Positions 29,080 through 38,752 of a DNA stretch of 50,872 bases are shown here, one piece after another. The translations under genes were made by a program, and so were the position numbers. Origin of the DNA: Lachnospiraceae bacterium (lineage in GTDB: Bacteria > Bacillota > Clostridia > Lachnospirales > Lachnospiraceae); the NCBI GenBank assembly GCA_017634455.1, contig JAGBNK010000037.1, positions 1-50,872 of the forward strand, read 5' to 3'. Numbering within the stretch: the first letter of the stretch is position 1; each line of letters opens with the position of its first letter. The notes beneath the pieces were generated by a model that saw only the letters and a list, made by a program, of their open reading frames with translations, searched no databases and had not been told where the DNA came from.

Positions 29080-30273
29080 ATGAAAGAGCGACAATCAAAT
29101 TTTGAGTTATTGAGAATATTGTTGATGTGCACCATTCCGGTATTTCATCTCATGGTATATAACGGGGTATACTATGTGGATAACAGCAATGCCCTGTGGG
29201 CCCTTGTGTTGACAGTGGGCGGCGCAATTCCGGCAGATTATGCTTTCATAGCATTGAGTGCTTATTTCTGGTTGGAGCGAGAGGATGAAATCAGATTTAG
29301 AGGAGTGGGAGGAGTCAGAGGATTTCTAGCTCAGCCTGTAATCAAGAAGTTTATCTATCTGGCTGTGCTGGTTGGCACACTTTATATTGTGAAGGTGGCA
29401 ACCTTGCGAGGCTTGTTTGGATATAACAACCAGGAATATTTCATTGATTTCTTTTTGATGAAAGGGGCATGGTGGTATATCTATCCATATATGGTTATGA
29501 GTCTGATATATCCATTTCTCAATAAGATAATCAAGATGTCTTCATATATAGTTATTCATATAATAACCACGGGGTTGTCTGTGATTTTTATTTATAATGG
29601 ATTGATTAATCACACATCCTTTATTAGAGATTTGTCAGCTTTTTTGTTTGTATATTTCTTCATGGCACTTTTGCGACGCAGGAAATACACCTTGTTTTGC
29701 GGGCTTGCTACAACCAAGGGTATGATGAGTGCTCTCATAGTTCTCATATATGTATCTATGCTGGTGGTTACTGTGGTAATCAAGATGGCTTGCATATATT
29801 TCTGTACCCTCAATGGACATGATGGGACAATGGGCATGGGAGTCCAGTCTGTTTTTGATTGTATTCGTGATTTGCAAAATATTAATGTGACAGATGCCAC
29901 ATCTCAGGGGATTATAAATTATGTCATCGGTAGATATCATTTGTTGTCCATGATAATGGGGCTGGCAATATTCTTTTTGTTCAGGGATATTAATATAAAA
30001 TACAATCCTAGAATTAATAAGTATGCCAAGACTACAATTTATATTTTCCTTCTTCATGATACATGGATGGGAGTGTTCTGGTATTTTGGAATTTGCTGGA
30101 ATGACTATGGTTATTATCCAATATGGTCTTTCTTCGGATGGATGATTATTTATGTGGGATCTGCCTTTGCCCTGGCTCCGATGCTGGCATGGATTTATAA
30201 TCATACCGTTAAGAAACTGGCAACATTTGTTATAGAAGGATTATTGGGCGAGGCGCGTGTTGAGAAATGTTAG
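29080..30273 (+). CDS. Acyltransferase-3 family protein
   Basis: This 397-residue protein has about ten membrane spans. The N-terminus RQSNFELLRILLMCTIPVFH is the typical opening of surface-polysaccharide O-acyltransferases, with the family His at the end of span 1. A conserved ADYAFIALSAYFW segment follows. It probably acylates the glycan on or across the membrane. There is no ribosome binding site before ATG 29080, which lies just after the hairpin. The last seven bases overlap the next gene. Confidence 0.8.
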   Translation: MKERQSNFELLRILLMCTIPVFHLMVYNGVYYVDNSNALWALVLTVGGAIPADYAFIALSAYFWLEREDEIRFRGVGGVRGFLAQPVIKKFIYLAVLVGTLYIVKVATLRGLFGYNNQEYFIDFFLMKGAWWYIYPYMVMSLIYPFLNKIIKMSSYIVIHIITTGLSVIFIYNGLINHTSFIRDLSAFLFVYFFMALLRRRKYTLFCGLATTKGMMSALIVLIYVSMLVVTVVIKMACIYFCTLNGHDGTMGMGVQSVFDCIRDLQNINVTDATSQGIINYVIGRYHLLSMIMGLAIFFLFRDINIKYNPRINKYAKTTIYIFLLHDTWMGVFWYFGICWNDYGYYPIWSFFGWMIIYVGSAFALAPMLAWIYNHTVKKLATFVIEGLLGEARVEKC

Positions 30274-31499
30274 AGAACAAGACTAAAAAACAGTCAATAA
30301 CTTCATATATGTGGACCCTTCTATTTATTTCTTTTGGTAGCTTTATATATAGCTATCGTGAGATGGTTGAGAATTATAATACAACAGTGTTAGCCTTCTC
30401 CTATAAATATGGTTTTATCTCCAGAGGTTTTATAGGTAGTTTGTACCACCTGCTGGATAGAATGCTGCCAGCAAACTTAATTGATTATGAGGCTGTGGTA
30501 AATGTATGCCTTGTTATGACTTTGGTAATATATGGCATTTTTCTAATGTTTGCCAGATATACTTTGGAGAAATGTAAGGAGAACAGCCTGATTTATGTGG
30601 AGACCTTCTGGGCGTTTTTTATGATTATTGTGGTATCTACCTTCTCTTCCAAGAGAAACTTTGGCCGGCTGGATATATTTATGCTTCTGTTTAGTATGCT
30701 GGCGGTATGGATACTGATGCAGAAGAGATGTAAATTCCTTTATGTGTTAATAATTCCCCTGGTTGCCATGGGAGTTATGGTTCATCAGGGTTATGTATTT
30801 ATGTATGTGAATATGGTGCTTGTGCTGCTTCTCTATCTCTATTTGAGGCAGGGGGATAGGGTATATCTCATATTGTTTATAGCATCACTTATTGCGGTAT
30901 CTGCACTATTTATATGGTTTCAATTCTTGAGTCATGTAAATGGTGAGGCAATAGTTGGAGATATAATAAATGAGGCCACAAAGCTGAGCCGCCGAGGCAA
31001 GTATCATGACACTTTAATAGATGCGGAAATATTGGGAGTGGATTTAGGAAAGACAGAATGGCCATTACATGTTCAAAACTTTGTGGAGCTACCTTTCTTT
31101 TTGATTCTCATTTCACCATTTATCTATGTGGGAGCATCCTTGGTCAGGGAAGTGCTGAAGGGATGTAGAGATTTAAGAGAGAAGATTCCATATGTGATTG
31201 TAATGCTGGGGGCAGTAACTACATTGCCACTGTTTATAATGAAGATAGATTACGGCAGATGGATGCTTGCGATTTTTGCATATTATTTAATTATGCTTAT
31301 TGTACTGGTGGCATTAGATGATGAGATAGTTATTAGGGCTTTAGAAATCAAGGCCAAGTGGCTTAGAGAGAACAAGACCTGGGGCTTTATGTTGATAATA
31401 TATGCCATAGTTTTTTTGCCACTGTGGGATGTGAGAATATGTCAGTTGTTGAAATCAATTTCAGATCCTATTAATGAAATGTGGCTTCATATGTGGTAA
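30267..31499 (+). CDS. Family A multi-span membrane protein, copy 1
   Basis: This 410-residue protein has about ten predicted membrane spans, and its function is unknown. It shows all shared family motifs: ENYNTT then YKYGFISRG (46-54) in the loop after span 1, NFGRLD (131-136), VHQGY (172-176), AEILGVDL near 253-260, and MKIDYGRW (325-332). The C-terminus ends WLHMW. Conserved polar and charged residues clustered beside membrane spans suggest an active site facing the membrane surface, as in GT-C transferases or polymerases; this is inference. The start overlaps the acyltransferase stop by seven bases. It leads a run of three consecutive copies. Confidence 0.65.
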   Translation: MLENKTKKQSITSYMWTLLFISFGSFIYSYREMVENYNTTVLAFSYKYGFISRGFIGSLYHLLDRMLPANLIDYEAVVNVCLVMTLVIYGIFLMFARYTLEKCKENSLIYVETFWAFFMIIVVSTFSSKRNFGRLDIFMLLFSMLAVWILMQKRCKFLYVLIIPLVAMGVMVHQGYVFMYVNMVLVLLLYLYLRQGDRVYLILFIASLIAVSALFIWFQFLSHVNGEAIVGDIINEATKLSRRGKYHDTLIDAEILGVDLGKTEWPLHVQNFVELPFFLILISPFIYVGASLVREVLKGCRDLREKIPYVIVMLGAVTTLPLFIMKIDYGRWMLAIFAYYLIMLIVLVALDDEIVIRALEIKAKWLRENKTWGFMLIIYAIVFLPLWDVRICQLLKSISDPINEMWLHMW

Positions 31500-31539
31500 A
31501 TGTAAGTTGATAATAAGATAAGTAAAGAGGATGGAAGAA

Positions 31540-32841
31540 ATGAGAGAAACCTCTGGCAGGGATGTGCTAAAGAGAGAAGGAGGCTTTCTAATATTTATGA
31601 TGGCCTTTGCCCTGGTAAATGTCCTGCGTCATTTCGAAGAGATTATAAGTGAATATAATACGACACTATTTGCCATGTCATATAAATACGGCTTTATATC
31701 CAGGGGTATGCTTGGAACAATATGGCTGGGACTGGACGAGATATTGCCAATTAATTTAATGACATATGATAGTGTATATGGTTTCGCCTGCATATCAACA
31801 GTGGTGCTGTATATTATTATCTTTGCTATGTACTTTGTGCTGCTTAAAAACAGTAGGGAGAAATATTTGAGAAATATCCGTTATCTTATAGCATTCTTTA
31901 GTATATTTACATTTTCCATGTTTCTTACAGACGAGGTCTTCGGCAGACTGGATCTGTGGTTGTATATGCTTACATTTCTCATGGTAATATTAGTGCTTAA
32001 GGACAGAGGAGTGTGGCTGGTTCCCATATTGGTGGGGCTGTGTATGTGCATACATCAGGGTTATGTATTAACCTGTGCCAATATTATAGTCGTGCTTATG
32101 GCCTATGTAGCTTTGGTATCTACAGGGAATAAGAGGAAGCGTTATTTCATAATTCTGGGAGTGACAGTTCTGATTATGGCTGTATCATTTATTTATTTTG
32201 AATTCTTCAGCCATGGTGCCGGAAAGGAAATAGTAGATGAGGTAATAACTCATGCCAAGGCCTTATCTCCAGATGGCAAGAGTTATAATGAGTCTATTAT
32301 CAACCATGAGATATTGGGCCTGGATGTGTATGAGTCAGAGATGGAGATGCATAAGCTTAACTGGCAGGAGGTTCCGGTCTTTGTAGTTTTGTTCATTCCC
32401 TATATTATTATTGCAGGCAGATTTATGAGAAACCTGTTGAGAAATGATAATGCAAAGGCTTCAAAGGAGGCGGACAAGTCCAGAGTAATACATAGATTCG
32501 TAGCGGGTATAAGAGGGGATAAACCTGCCTTGGAAATGGCCAGATGGCTTATGGTTCTAGGCGGTTTGGCAGTGGTGCCACAGATGCTTATGAAGGTAGA
32601 CTTCGGTCGATATGTATATATGACTTTCAGTTATTATATTGTCATGGCTATGTGCATGCTGACATTGGGAGATGACAAAGTATATGAGGCGGTGGAAGCC
32701 GGGAAAGCAGCCGTTAAGAGACGCACACCATTTCCGTTGGTGGTGCTTATCTATCCAATGTTTTTCATGCCGCTACATGATGTGATTATCTCTGGCATAA
32801 GTTGGAGAGTATCGACTTGGGTTAATTTCTGGATGAGATAA
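31540..32841 (+). CDS. Family A multi-span membrane protein, copy 2
   Basis: This 433-residue paralogue has the motifs YKYGFISRG, VFGRLD (Asn replaced by Val), IHQGY, NHEILGLDV and MKVDFGRYVY. The cytoplasmic-looking loop between spans near residues 300-325 is longer and more charged (ASKEADKSRVIHR) than in copy 1. The start is ATG 31540, with AGAGG nine bases upstream; an earlier in-frame ATG at 31531 abuts the AGAGG. It follows copy 1 by 40 bases and is probably in one transcript with it. No enzymatic role can be stated. Confidence 0.65.
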   Translation: MRETSGRDVLKREGGFLIFMMAFALVNVLRHFEEIISEYNTTLFAMSYKYGFISRGMLGTIWLGLDEILPINLMTYDSVYGFACISTVVLYIIIFAMYFVLLKNSREKYLRNIRYLIAFFSIFTFSMFLTDEVFGRLDLWLYMLTFLMVILVLKDRGVWLVPILVGLCMCIHQGYVLTCANIIVVLMAYVALVSTGNKRKRYFIILGVTVLIMAVSFIYFEFFSHGAGKEIVDEVITHAKALSPDGKSYNESIINHEILGLDVYESEMEMHKLNWQEVPVFVVLFIPYIIIAGRFMRNLLRNDNAKASKEADKSRVIHRFVAGIRGDKPALEMARWLMVLGGLAVVPQMLMKVDFGRYVYMTFSYYIVMAMCMLTLGDDKVYEAVEAGKAAVKRRTPFPLVVLIYPMFFMPLHDVIISGISWRVSTWVNFWMR

Positions 32842-32920
32842 GATTGATTATTATTACAGATAAAACATCAAATGTTTTACAGTGGAGAATGACAGATTCC
32901 CTGGGAATCGAGGAGATGTA

Positions 32921-34270
32921 ATGAGTAGACGAGAGAAGAGATACATGAGTAAGAACAAGAAATTTGAGATAATTATGATTTTGTCAGCCTTTATATTGTT
33001 GTTTTATAACTTGGCTGCCAGAGTTAATTCTTATTCTACTACTCTACTGGCATTTACATATAAATATGGTTTTATTCCAAGAGGACTTCTGGGAACTATT
33101 TATCAAGGGTTAAATGATTTACTGCCTATTAATATGAATGTGTATGCTGCGGTAAATATTTTCACACTTATTATGACCTGCTTATATACAGGATTTATGG
33201 TATGGGTGCTGAAGAAGTTACTATCTAAAATAGGCGGCACAACACAAGATGATTTCAGTGATGTGGCAGGACCTTGGAAGAGTATATACAGCTTGATTAT
33301 GTTTGCGCTAATCTGTGCCATTCCAACATTTGCCGGATATTATAATTTCGGCAGAGTGGATATGTATATGCTGATTATGTCCTTGTGTGCCATGATGCTT
33401 ATTGTATATGACAAGGCAATATGGCTGGTGATTCCTTTGGTGGCATTGGGAGAGATGTTTCATGAAGCATATGTATTTATGTATTTCTCCATGATACTGG
33501 CCCTACTGGTTTATAGGATTTTGCATGAGATTGGCAAGTTAGATGACTTAGATGCAGGGGTGATTAATTATGTAAAAGCTGCATTTGCTTATAAGTCAGT
33601 GAGAAGATATCTCTGGGTTACAGTATTGTCTGTAGCTGTTGTATCAGGACTGTTTCTGTATTTCAGATTCGGATACGAATATGGCGATAGAGAAGTGGCG
33701 GACCAAATATATGATACCGCCTATGGAATGACCTATGATAATTTTGTGCACAAAGATGTAATTCGTGCAGAGATTTTGGGAGTGGATTTAACTGAGGAAG
33801 AAATAGAATATCATGTGGAGAACTTTATAGAATTTCCATTCTTTATTCTGTTAATGAGTCCTTTTATTGGAATATTGGTTGGACTATATAGACATGTCTT
33901 CAGACAGATTAGAGGTAATAGGTTACAGGGGCTGCTGAGATTTAAATATCTGGTAATGATTGTGGGAGTGCTTACATTAATACCGCTTCTGGCAATGAAG
34001 GTGGATTATGGAAGATGGTGCTTTGCAGCTGTTATGTATTATGTAATGACACTTCTTGCTATGATGGCTATGGGAGACGAGGTTGTATTTGATGGATGGA
34101 GAAGTACTATTGTGAAGCTTCGTGAGAAATGGTTACTAGGACCAGTGCTTCTGGCCTATGCTATGATGCTTACACCATTTACAGATTTGTCTATTGGAAA
34201 ATTCTGTTATCAGATATATGATTTTCCAAATAAGATATTGAGAATGATGGAGATTATACCATTTAATTAA
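32921..34270 (+). CDS. Family A multi-span membrane protein, copy 3
   Basis: This 449-residue paralogue has NSYSTTLLAFTYKYGFIPRG, NFGRVD, AEILGVDL and MKVDYGRW. The usual HQGY reads HEAY, replacing Gln by Glu and Gly by Ala. It is longer than the other copies because of an inserted soluble loop (about residues 90-115, GGTTQDDFSDVAG) and a longer segment before the FLYFRFGYEYGD stretch. ATG 32921 is chosen, with GAGGAG five bases upstream; a GTG at 32882 is also in frame. It is third in the tandem run and ends 67 bases before a different membrane protein. Confidence 0.63.
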   Translation: MSRREKRYMSKNKKFEIIMILSAFILLFYNLAARVNSYSTTLLAFTYKYGFIPRGLLGTIYQGLNDLLPINMNVYAAVNIFTLIMTCLYTGFMVWVLKKLLSKIGGTTQDDFSDVAGPWKSIYSLIMFALICAIPTFAGYYNFGRVDMYMLIMSLCAMMLIVYDKAIWLVIPLVALGEMFHEAYVFMYFSMILALLVYRILHEIGKLDDLDAGVINYVKAAFAYKSVRRYLWVTVLSVAVVSGLFLYFRFGYEYGDREVADQIYDTAYGMTYDNFVHKDVIRAEILGVDLTEEEIEYHVENFIEFPFFILLMSPFIGILVGLYRHVFRQIRGNRLQGLLRFKYLVMIVGVLTLIPLLAMKVDYGRWCFAAVMYYVMTLLAMMAMGDEVVFDGWRSTIVKLREKWLLGPVLLAYAMMLTPFTDLSIGKFCYQIYDFPNKILRMMEIIPFN

Positions 34271-34337
34271 TAAGCCGGCATGCTCATTAAATTATTCAAG
34301 CCGGATAATAGGACTGATTCATTATTCTGCTTAAGGG

Positions 34338-36398
34338 ATGAGTGAGGATAGATTGTTGATGATACATAATAAGATAGAAGAGTTTAGAAAATTGAAGATA
34401 GACAAGAAGACCATAATCAACTGTCTCATAATTGCTTTGGTTGTATCTGTTGGATTAAATATTTCTATTAATAATATGACAGGTATGACTGAGAAGGAGG
34501 CTACTATTTCTATGATGCTTATGAGAAATGTAGTCATAGGATTGTCCTCTAATCGTATGGGATTGTTGTTGTGCCTCCTTGGTATATTCATAATCGCTTT
34601 GGTGGCAGAGACTTTGCTTACCTATAAGCTGGTGAGAAAGCCGGGAGTGCTTCGTGTTATTGCCTGGTTTTTTGCCCTGGCACAGGTGGTTTCTGCAGCA
34701 TACAAAGCCAGCAATGGTGGAAGTATAACATTCCTTTGGATGGATGGCTCTGTGGTTCTTAGAAGTTTTCTGTTACTGCTGTCCTATATGCTAATGGCAT
34801 ATTATGTAATGGTAATTGCCAGCTGGTTTTTCATTGGAGCTGATGGGGATGTATGCTTAAGCAATCAGGAGACTGATTCGGATGTAACCACAAGCAATCC
34901 GTCCGGTACTGATTTAAGCAGTCGTGAAGCTAATGATAATTTATCAGGAAATAATATGGAAAATAATAAGTGGAAGCTTAGCTTTAAGCTAAGGGACTTC
35001 GGCAAAATTGTATTGGCATGGCTTCCATATTATCTGATTTATTATCCAGGAACAGCCAATGAGGATTCCATTATACAGATTATGGAATTCTTTCATGTTC
35101 GAAGCTATATTAATGATTTGTCTGCAGTGCAGGGAGCTAACATATTTATTACAGATCATCATCCTTATATTTTGACAATGATATTTGGAGCATTTTCCAA
35201 ATTGGGATTAGCTCTGGGCAATATTACAATAGGATTTGCCATTTATATTGTGATTCATTTTGTGTTCCAGGCAGCAGTGTTTACTGTGGTATTGGGATAC
35301 CTGCGTAGAATCGGCTGGGGTGAGAAGGCTGTAAAAGCGGCACGAATGGTGATTATGTTTGTGCCTATTTATCCACTGTATGCTATTTGCATGTTGAAGG
35401 ACAACATATATTCAGCTTTTGTGCTTTTGGTGGCAATCGGATTAATTGAGATTATAAGAACAGCAGGGGAAGTTTTAAATCAGAAGAAATTTCTCCTGTA
35501 TATGTGGTTGGTTATAAGCTGCATGATGTTTACCAAGGTATATGGTAAATATGTTATGGCAGTGCTGGCTGTAGTTTGTTTCATCTGGTATAGAAAGTGG
35601 TGGAAGGAGATTGCAATATCATTTATCCTGCCAGTTCTGTTATTCCATTTCATATATCAGGGAGTATTTCTGCCGGCAATGAATGTGGCGCCGGGGGGAT
35701 TACAGGAAGCTATGTCAGTTCCATTTCAGCAGACTGCCCGATATATGAAGGAGTATGGTGAGGAAGTTACTGATGAGGAATACAAGGCCATTAATGCTAT
35801 CTTGCCGGTCAAGAAGCTTGCCAAGTTGTATGAACCAGAACTGTCTAATAGGGTGAAGGAGAGATATAATCAGCAGGCTACCAAGAAAGAATTGAAGAAT
35901 TATATGAAGGTCTGGTGGAACATGGGCTTGAAGCATCCTATCTGTTATATAGATGCAACTCTTAATAATATATATGACTACTATGATATTAATAGAACTA
36001 CTTATGTAAGTTATACCAAGATCAACACATATTTACAGGACAATGTGGATAAGTATCCTGAAAATGAGTATGGATGGTTATATATTGAGGCTCCGGAGGA
36101 ATTGGAGGAGGCCAGATATTTCGTGGCACAGGCCACACTGATTCTGGAGAAGACTCCAGTTCTGGGGTGGTTTATGTCAGTTGGACTCTTGCCATATATT
36201 GTATTGTTTGAGCTGTATAGATTGCTGGTGACCAAACGAGGCAGAGAGCTGTTGGTATGGCTCATTCCAATACTTACAATGGGAATATGTCTGCTGTCGC
36301 CTGAAAATGGAAATTGCAGATATGTGCTTCCAATGTTTTACTTGGTGCCACTTCTTATAGGGCGTGTAGTAAGAGATTTATATGGCGCGAGAAATTAG
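34338..36398 (+). CDS. DUF6020-like large membrane protein
   Basis: This 686-residue protein has about 13 membrane spans, a hydrophilic Ser/Asn-rich loop at about 175-210 and a long soluble loop at about 470-585. The segment YYLIYYPGTANEDSIIQIME and the ITDHHPYILTMIFG stretch resemble the DUF6020 family as I remember it, a GT-C-like group in which an acidic loop precedes a second conserved loop. The function is unknown; an integral-membrane glycosyltransferase is the likeliest guess. Starts at ATG 34338, TTG 34353 and ATG 34359 are all in frame. The AAGGG before the first is adjacent to it, so the start is uncertain by up to seven residues. Confidence 0.6.
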   Translation: MSEDRLLMIHNKIEEFRKLKIDKKTIINCLIIALVVSVGLNISINNMTGMTEKEATISMMLMRNVVIGLSSNRMGLLLCLLGIFIIALVAETLLTYKLVRKPGVLRVIAWFFALAQVVSAAYKASNGGSITFLWMDGSVVLRSFLLLLSYMLMAYYVMVIASWFFIGADGDVCLSNQETDSDVTTSNPSGTDLSSREANDNLSGNNMENNKWKLSFKLRDFGKIVLAWLPYYLIYYPGTANEDSIIQIMEFFHVRSYINDLSAVQGANIFITDHHPYILTMIFGAFSKLGLALGNITIGFAIYIVIHFVFQAAVFTVVLGYLRRIGWGEKAVKAARMVIMFVPIYPLYAICMLKDNIYSAFVLLVAIGLIEIIRTAGEVLNQKKFLLYMWLVISCMMFTKVYGKYVMAVLAVVCFIWYRKWWKEIAISFILPVLLFHFIYQGVFLPAMNVAPGGLQEAMSVPFQQTARYMKEYGEEVTDEEYKAINAILPVKKLAKLYEPELSNRVKERYNQQATKKELKNYMKVWWNMGLKHPICYIDATLNNIYDYYDINRTTYVSYTKINTYLQDNVDKYPENEYGWLYIEAPEELEEARYFVAQATLILEKTPVLGWFMSVGLLPYIVLFELYRLLVTKRGRELLVWLIPILTMGICLLSPENGNCRYVLPMFYLVPLLIGRVVRDLYGARN

Positions 36399-36431
36399 TA
36401 GAGATTCAAGGAGCTTTGAAACGGAGAGGTT

Positions 36432-37511
36432 ATGAAAGAACAACAATCTCGTATATATTATTTCGATATTATGAAGGCATTTGCTATATTGGCAGTGGTC
36501 ATAACTCATGTGGCTGGCAGCAGCTGGTATCATATTGTGGATGTGGAAAATGTTGCTGCAAAGGGATTTGATAAAGTCGGATTTATAGCAAGCACCATCT
36601 GGCTGGGTCTGGCAAAATGTGGCGTGCCAATATTTCTTATGACATCGGGGGCTTTGCTTTTACAGAAGTCTTATTCCATTAAGCAGATTTATAAGCGCAT
36701 AGGTCTGCTGGCTGTTTCATTGGTGATTATGCTTATGGTATATGAGATAACAGTGCTGCTTTGTGATGCAGAATCTTCTCAGTTGTCTGTGATAAATGTG
36801 CTTCGAAATACTATGACAGACTTGTTATTGGGAACAGGTCCTACCTACAGTTGGTATCTATATACACTAATTGGAATATATATTATATTGCCGATTTTAA
36901 AGGTATATGTGGATGCAGTGAATGAACAGATTTATAGATATACATTATTGATTATCTGGATTGTGTCATCTGTGATTCCATTTGTTATGCTGATTATTCC
37001 AGCGGATATATCAATGTCTGTGAAGATGCTTCTGATGGGAACTAATAGTTTCTCTGGATTTGTGGGATATTTCCTGCTGGGATATTATTTTGAGAAATAT
37101 GGTTTACGATTACCTGAGAGGATTCTTGCAATATTAGGAGTTCTTGGAATCGGAATTGCAACATATTTGGTTGTAATGAACCCGGGAACAATGGAAGACT
37201 ACATGAGATATTACATGCCGGGAGTTGTTATCTATGGTGTGGCAATGTATGTGCTGATTAGGAGGCTGGCTCAGAGATTGCAGGATACTAAAATATGTGG
37301 AGTGCTGTCAGATTTAGGAACCAAGACATTGGGGATATATATGCTGCATATGCCAGTGGTGATGGTACTGGATAAGTATATAGACTTGAATAATTACTGT
37401 ACTGTAAATCTTATATGGGAAGTGCCTGCTTTTTCGTTTGCAGTTTTGATAATTACATATATTATTGTATGTATAATGAGACTGATACCAGGTGTGCAAC
37501 GAGTTGTATAA
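36432..37511 (+). CDS. Acyltransferase-3 family protein
   Basis: This 359-residue protein has about ten spans. RIYYFDIMKAFAILAVVITH opens the protein and carries the catalytic-type His at the end of span 1. CGVPIFLMTSGALLL and a C-terminal TKTLGIYMLHMP are standard acyltransferase-3 motifs, the last being typical of the WecH/OatA-like group. It probably O-acetylates a surface glycan. A GGAGAGG site precedes ATG 36432. It ends the plus-strand run that began at 26738 and is followed by a clear terminator. Confidence 0.85.
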   Translation: MKEQQSRIYYFDIMKAFAILAVVITHVAGSSWYHIVDVENVAAKGFDKVGFIASTIWLGLAKCGVPIFLMTSGALLLQKSYSIKQIYKRIGLLAVSLVIMLMVYEITVLLCDAESSQLSVINVLRNTMTDLLLGTGPTYSWYLYTLIGIYIILPILKVYVDAVNEQIYRYTLLIIWIVSSVIPFVMLIIPADISMSVKMLLMGTNSFSGFVGYFLLGYYFEKYGLRLPERILAILGVLGIGIATYLVVMNPGTMEDYMRYYMPGVVIYGVAMYVLIRRLAQRLQDTKICGVLSDLGTKTLGIYMLHMPVVMVLDKYIDLNNYCTVNLIWEVPAFSFAVLIITYIIVCIMRLIPGVQRVV

Positions 37512-37515
37512 GAAA

Positions 37516-37568
37516 AGACCACTTTTGATGATGATTTTTGAAATATCATTTGAAGTGGTCTGTTTTTT
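37516..37568. terminator. Terminator between convergent genes
   Basis: AGACCACTT and AAGTGGTCT form a nine-base stem, extended by an inner imperfect ATGATATT-like pairing, and are followed by GTTTTTT. An A-rich tract on the other side lets it serve the minus-strand GT2 gene as well. Confidence 0.8.
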
Positions 37569-38658
37569 ATATAAAGTGGTGCTTAGCCCAATTAATAAAT
37601 TGAGGAGTATTGATAGCATAATTCAATGTCTTAGGCTTTATTCTCTTACATAAAGATTTGTATTTTTTTAGTGTTTCTTGATGCTGTAGTTTGTATTTGT
37701 TTTTGTGTTGTTCGTCTGTAAGAACGCCTAAATCTTCAAAAATAATATCATAGTAGAAATTGCAGGCATTTATATACGCTTGTTTATCTACTTTTTCTAA
37801 GAAGTTAATTATTTTATCATATGCGTCATAAGCTGCAGGCTGTCGATCCAGTATGTCTGAGTCTTTACGAGTTATGCTGTCGGAAACAAATATGTATCGG
37901 TATAATAGTTCAGAGGTAATGGCAATATTGTCACAGCGGGTGGCTGCTTCGATGCACCATAGTTTGTCTTCGTATATTGTTAGGTTTTCATCAAATGATG
38001 GAAAGGAAGGATAATTATCAAGTAAGGAAGATATTCTCCATACTTTGTTCCAAGGATATCCGCCACCGTAGAATATGTTGTCCTGGCATATTTCTCTAAT
38101 AAAATTGTGGGAAGAGACTTCTAATATGTCTGGATGATCTACCATGAAATTAGGGAGTAGTCCTTGTGAAATTTTGTCCATCATATTTTGGAACTTCCAT
38201 GGAGTTGAGCAGGCGTGCTCAGCTGTGATGAAATGTGGAACTGTTTTATCATTTGGCAAATAATCGGTCCAACTGTATGATATAGCGTCAATATTTCTAT
38301 TGTTAAATAATTGAACTACTTTACTCCAGGCGCTTGGCTCTAGTATGTCGTCAGAGTCTATAAATGTTAAAAGACAATTAGAGTGGTCTGTGCCAAGAAT
38401 TTCCTGCAACTTATTTAAACCATAATTACGGGCCGAGCTTACGCCGCCATTGTTTTTATGATACACAGAGAGTCTAGAATCACTTGCAGCTATTAGATCA
38501 AGTGATTTTGCGCAGTTATCCTGTGAACCGTCATCTATAAGCAAAATATTGAAAGTATCATATGTTTGGTTAAGTATACTTTCAATGCATTTATTTAAAA
38601 CATTAACTGGTGTATTAAATACAGGAATAATCCCGTAGACTTTAAATGGCTTTTCCAT
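37567..38658 (-). CDS. GT2 glycosyltransferase
   Basis: This 363-residue GT-A enzyme opens VYGIIPVFNTPVNVLNKCIE and has LLIDDGSQDNC. It continues with VYHKNNGGVSSARNYGL and the metal motif FIDSDDIL, the standard GT2 order of motifs. There are no membrane spans. It probably adds a sugar to a lipid-linked or nascent glycan at the inner face of the membrane. The C-terminal half is helical and not diagnostic for a donor. It is a single minus-strand gene between two plus-strand blocks, divergent from the flippase gene with 94 bases between them. Confidence 0.87.
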   Translation of the reverse strand: MEKPFKVYGIIPVFNTPVNVLNKCIESILNQTYDTFNILLIDDGSQDNCAKSLDLIAASDSRLSVYHKNNGGVSSARNYGLNKLQEILGTDHSNCLLTFIDSDDILEPSAWSKVVQLFNNRNIDAISYSWTDYLPNDKTVPHFITAEHACSTPWKFQNMMDKISQGLLPNFMVDHPDILEVSSHNFIREICQDNIFYGGGYPWNKVWRISSLLDNYPSFPSFDENLTIYEDKLWCIEAATRCDNIAITSELLYRYIFVSDSITRKDSDILDRQPAAYDAYDKIINFLEKVDKQAYINACNFYYDIIFEDLGVLTDEQHKNKYKLQHQETLKKYKSLCKRIKPKTLNYAINTPQFINWAKHHFI

Positions 38659-38752
38659 ATAGTTTCCCCTGACTAATTATTGGTAGAAAAATCTACAGCT
38701 TAATGATACCGAATATAGCAATTTGGGGCAAGATAAAGTATAATTTAAAGTT

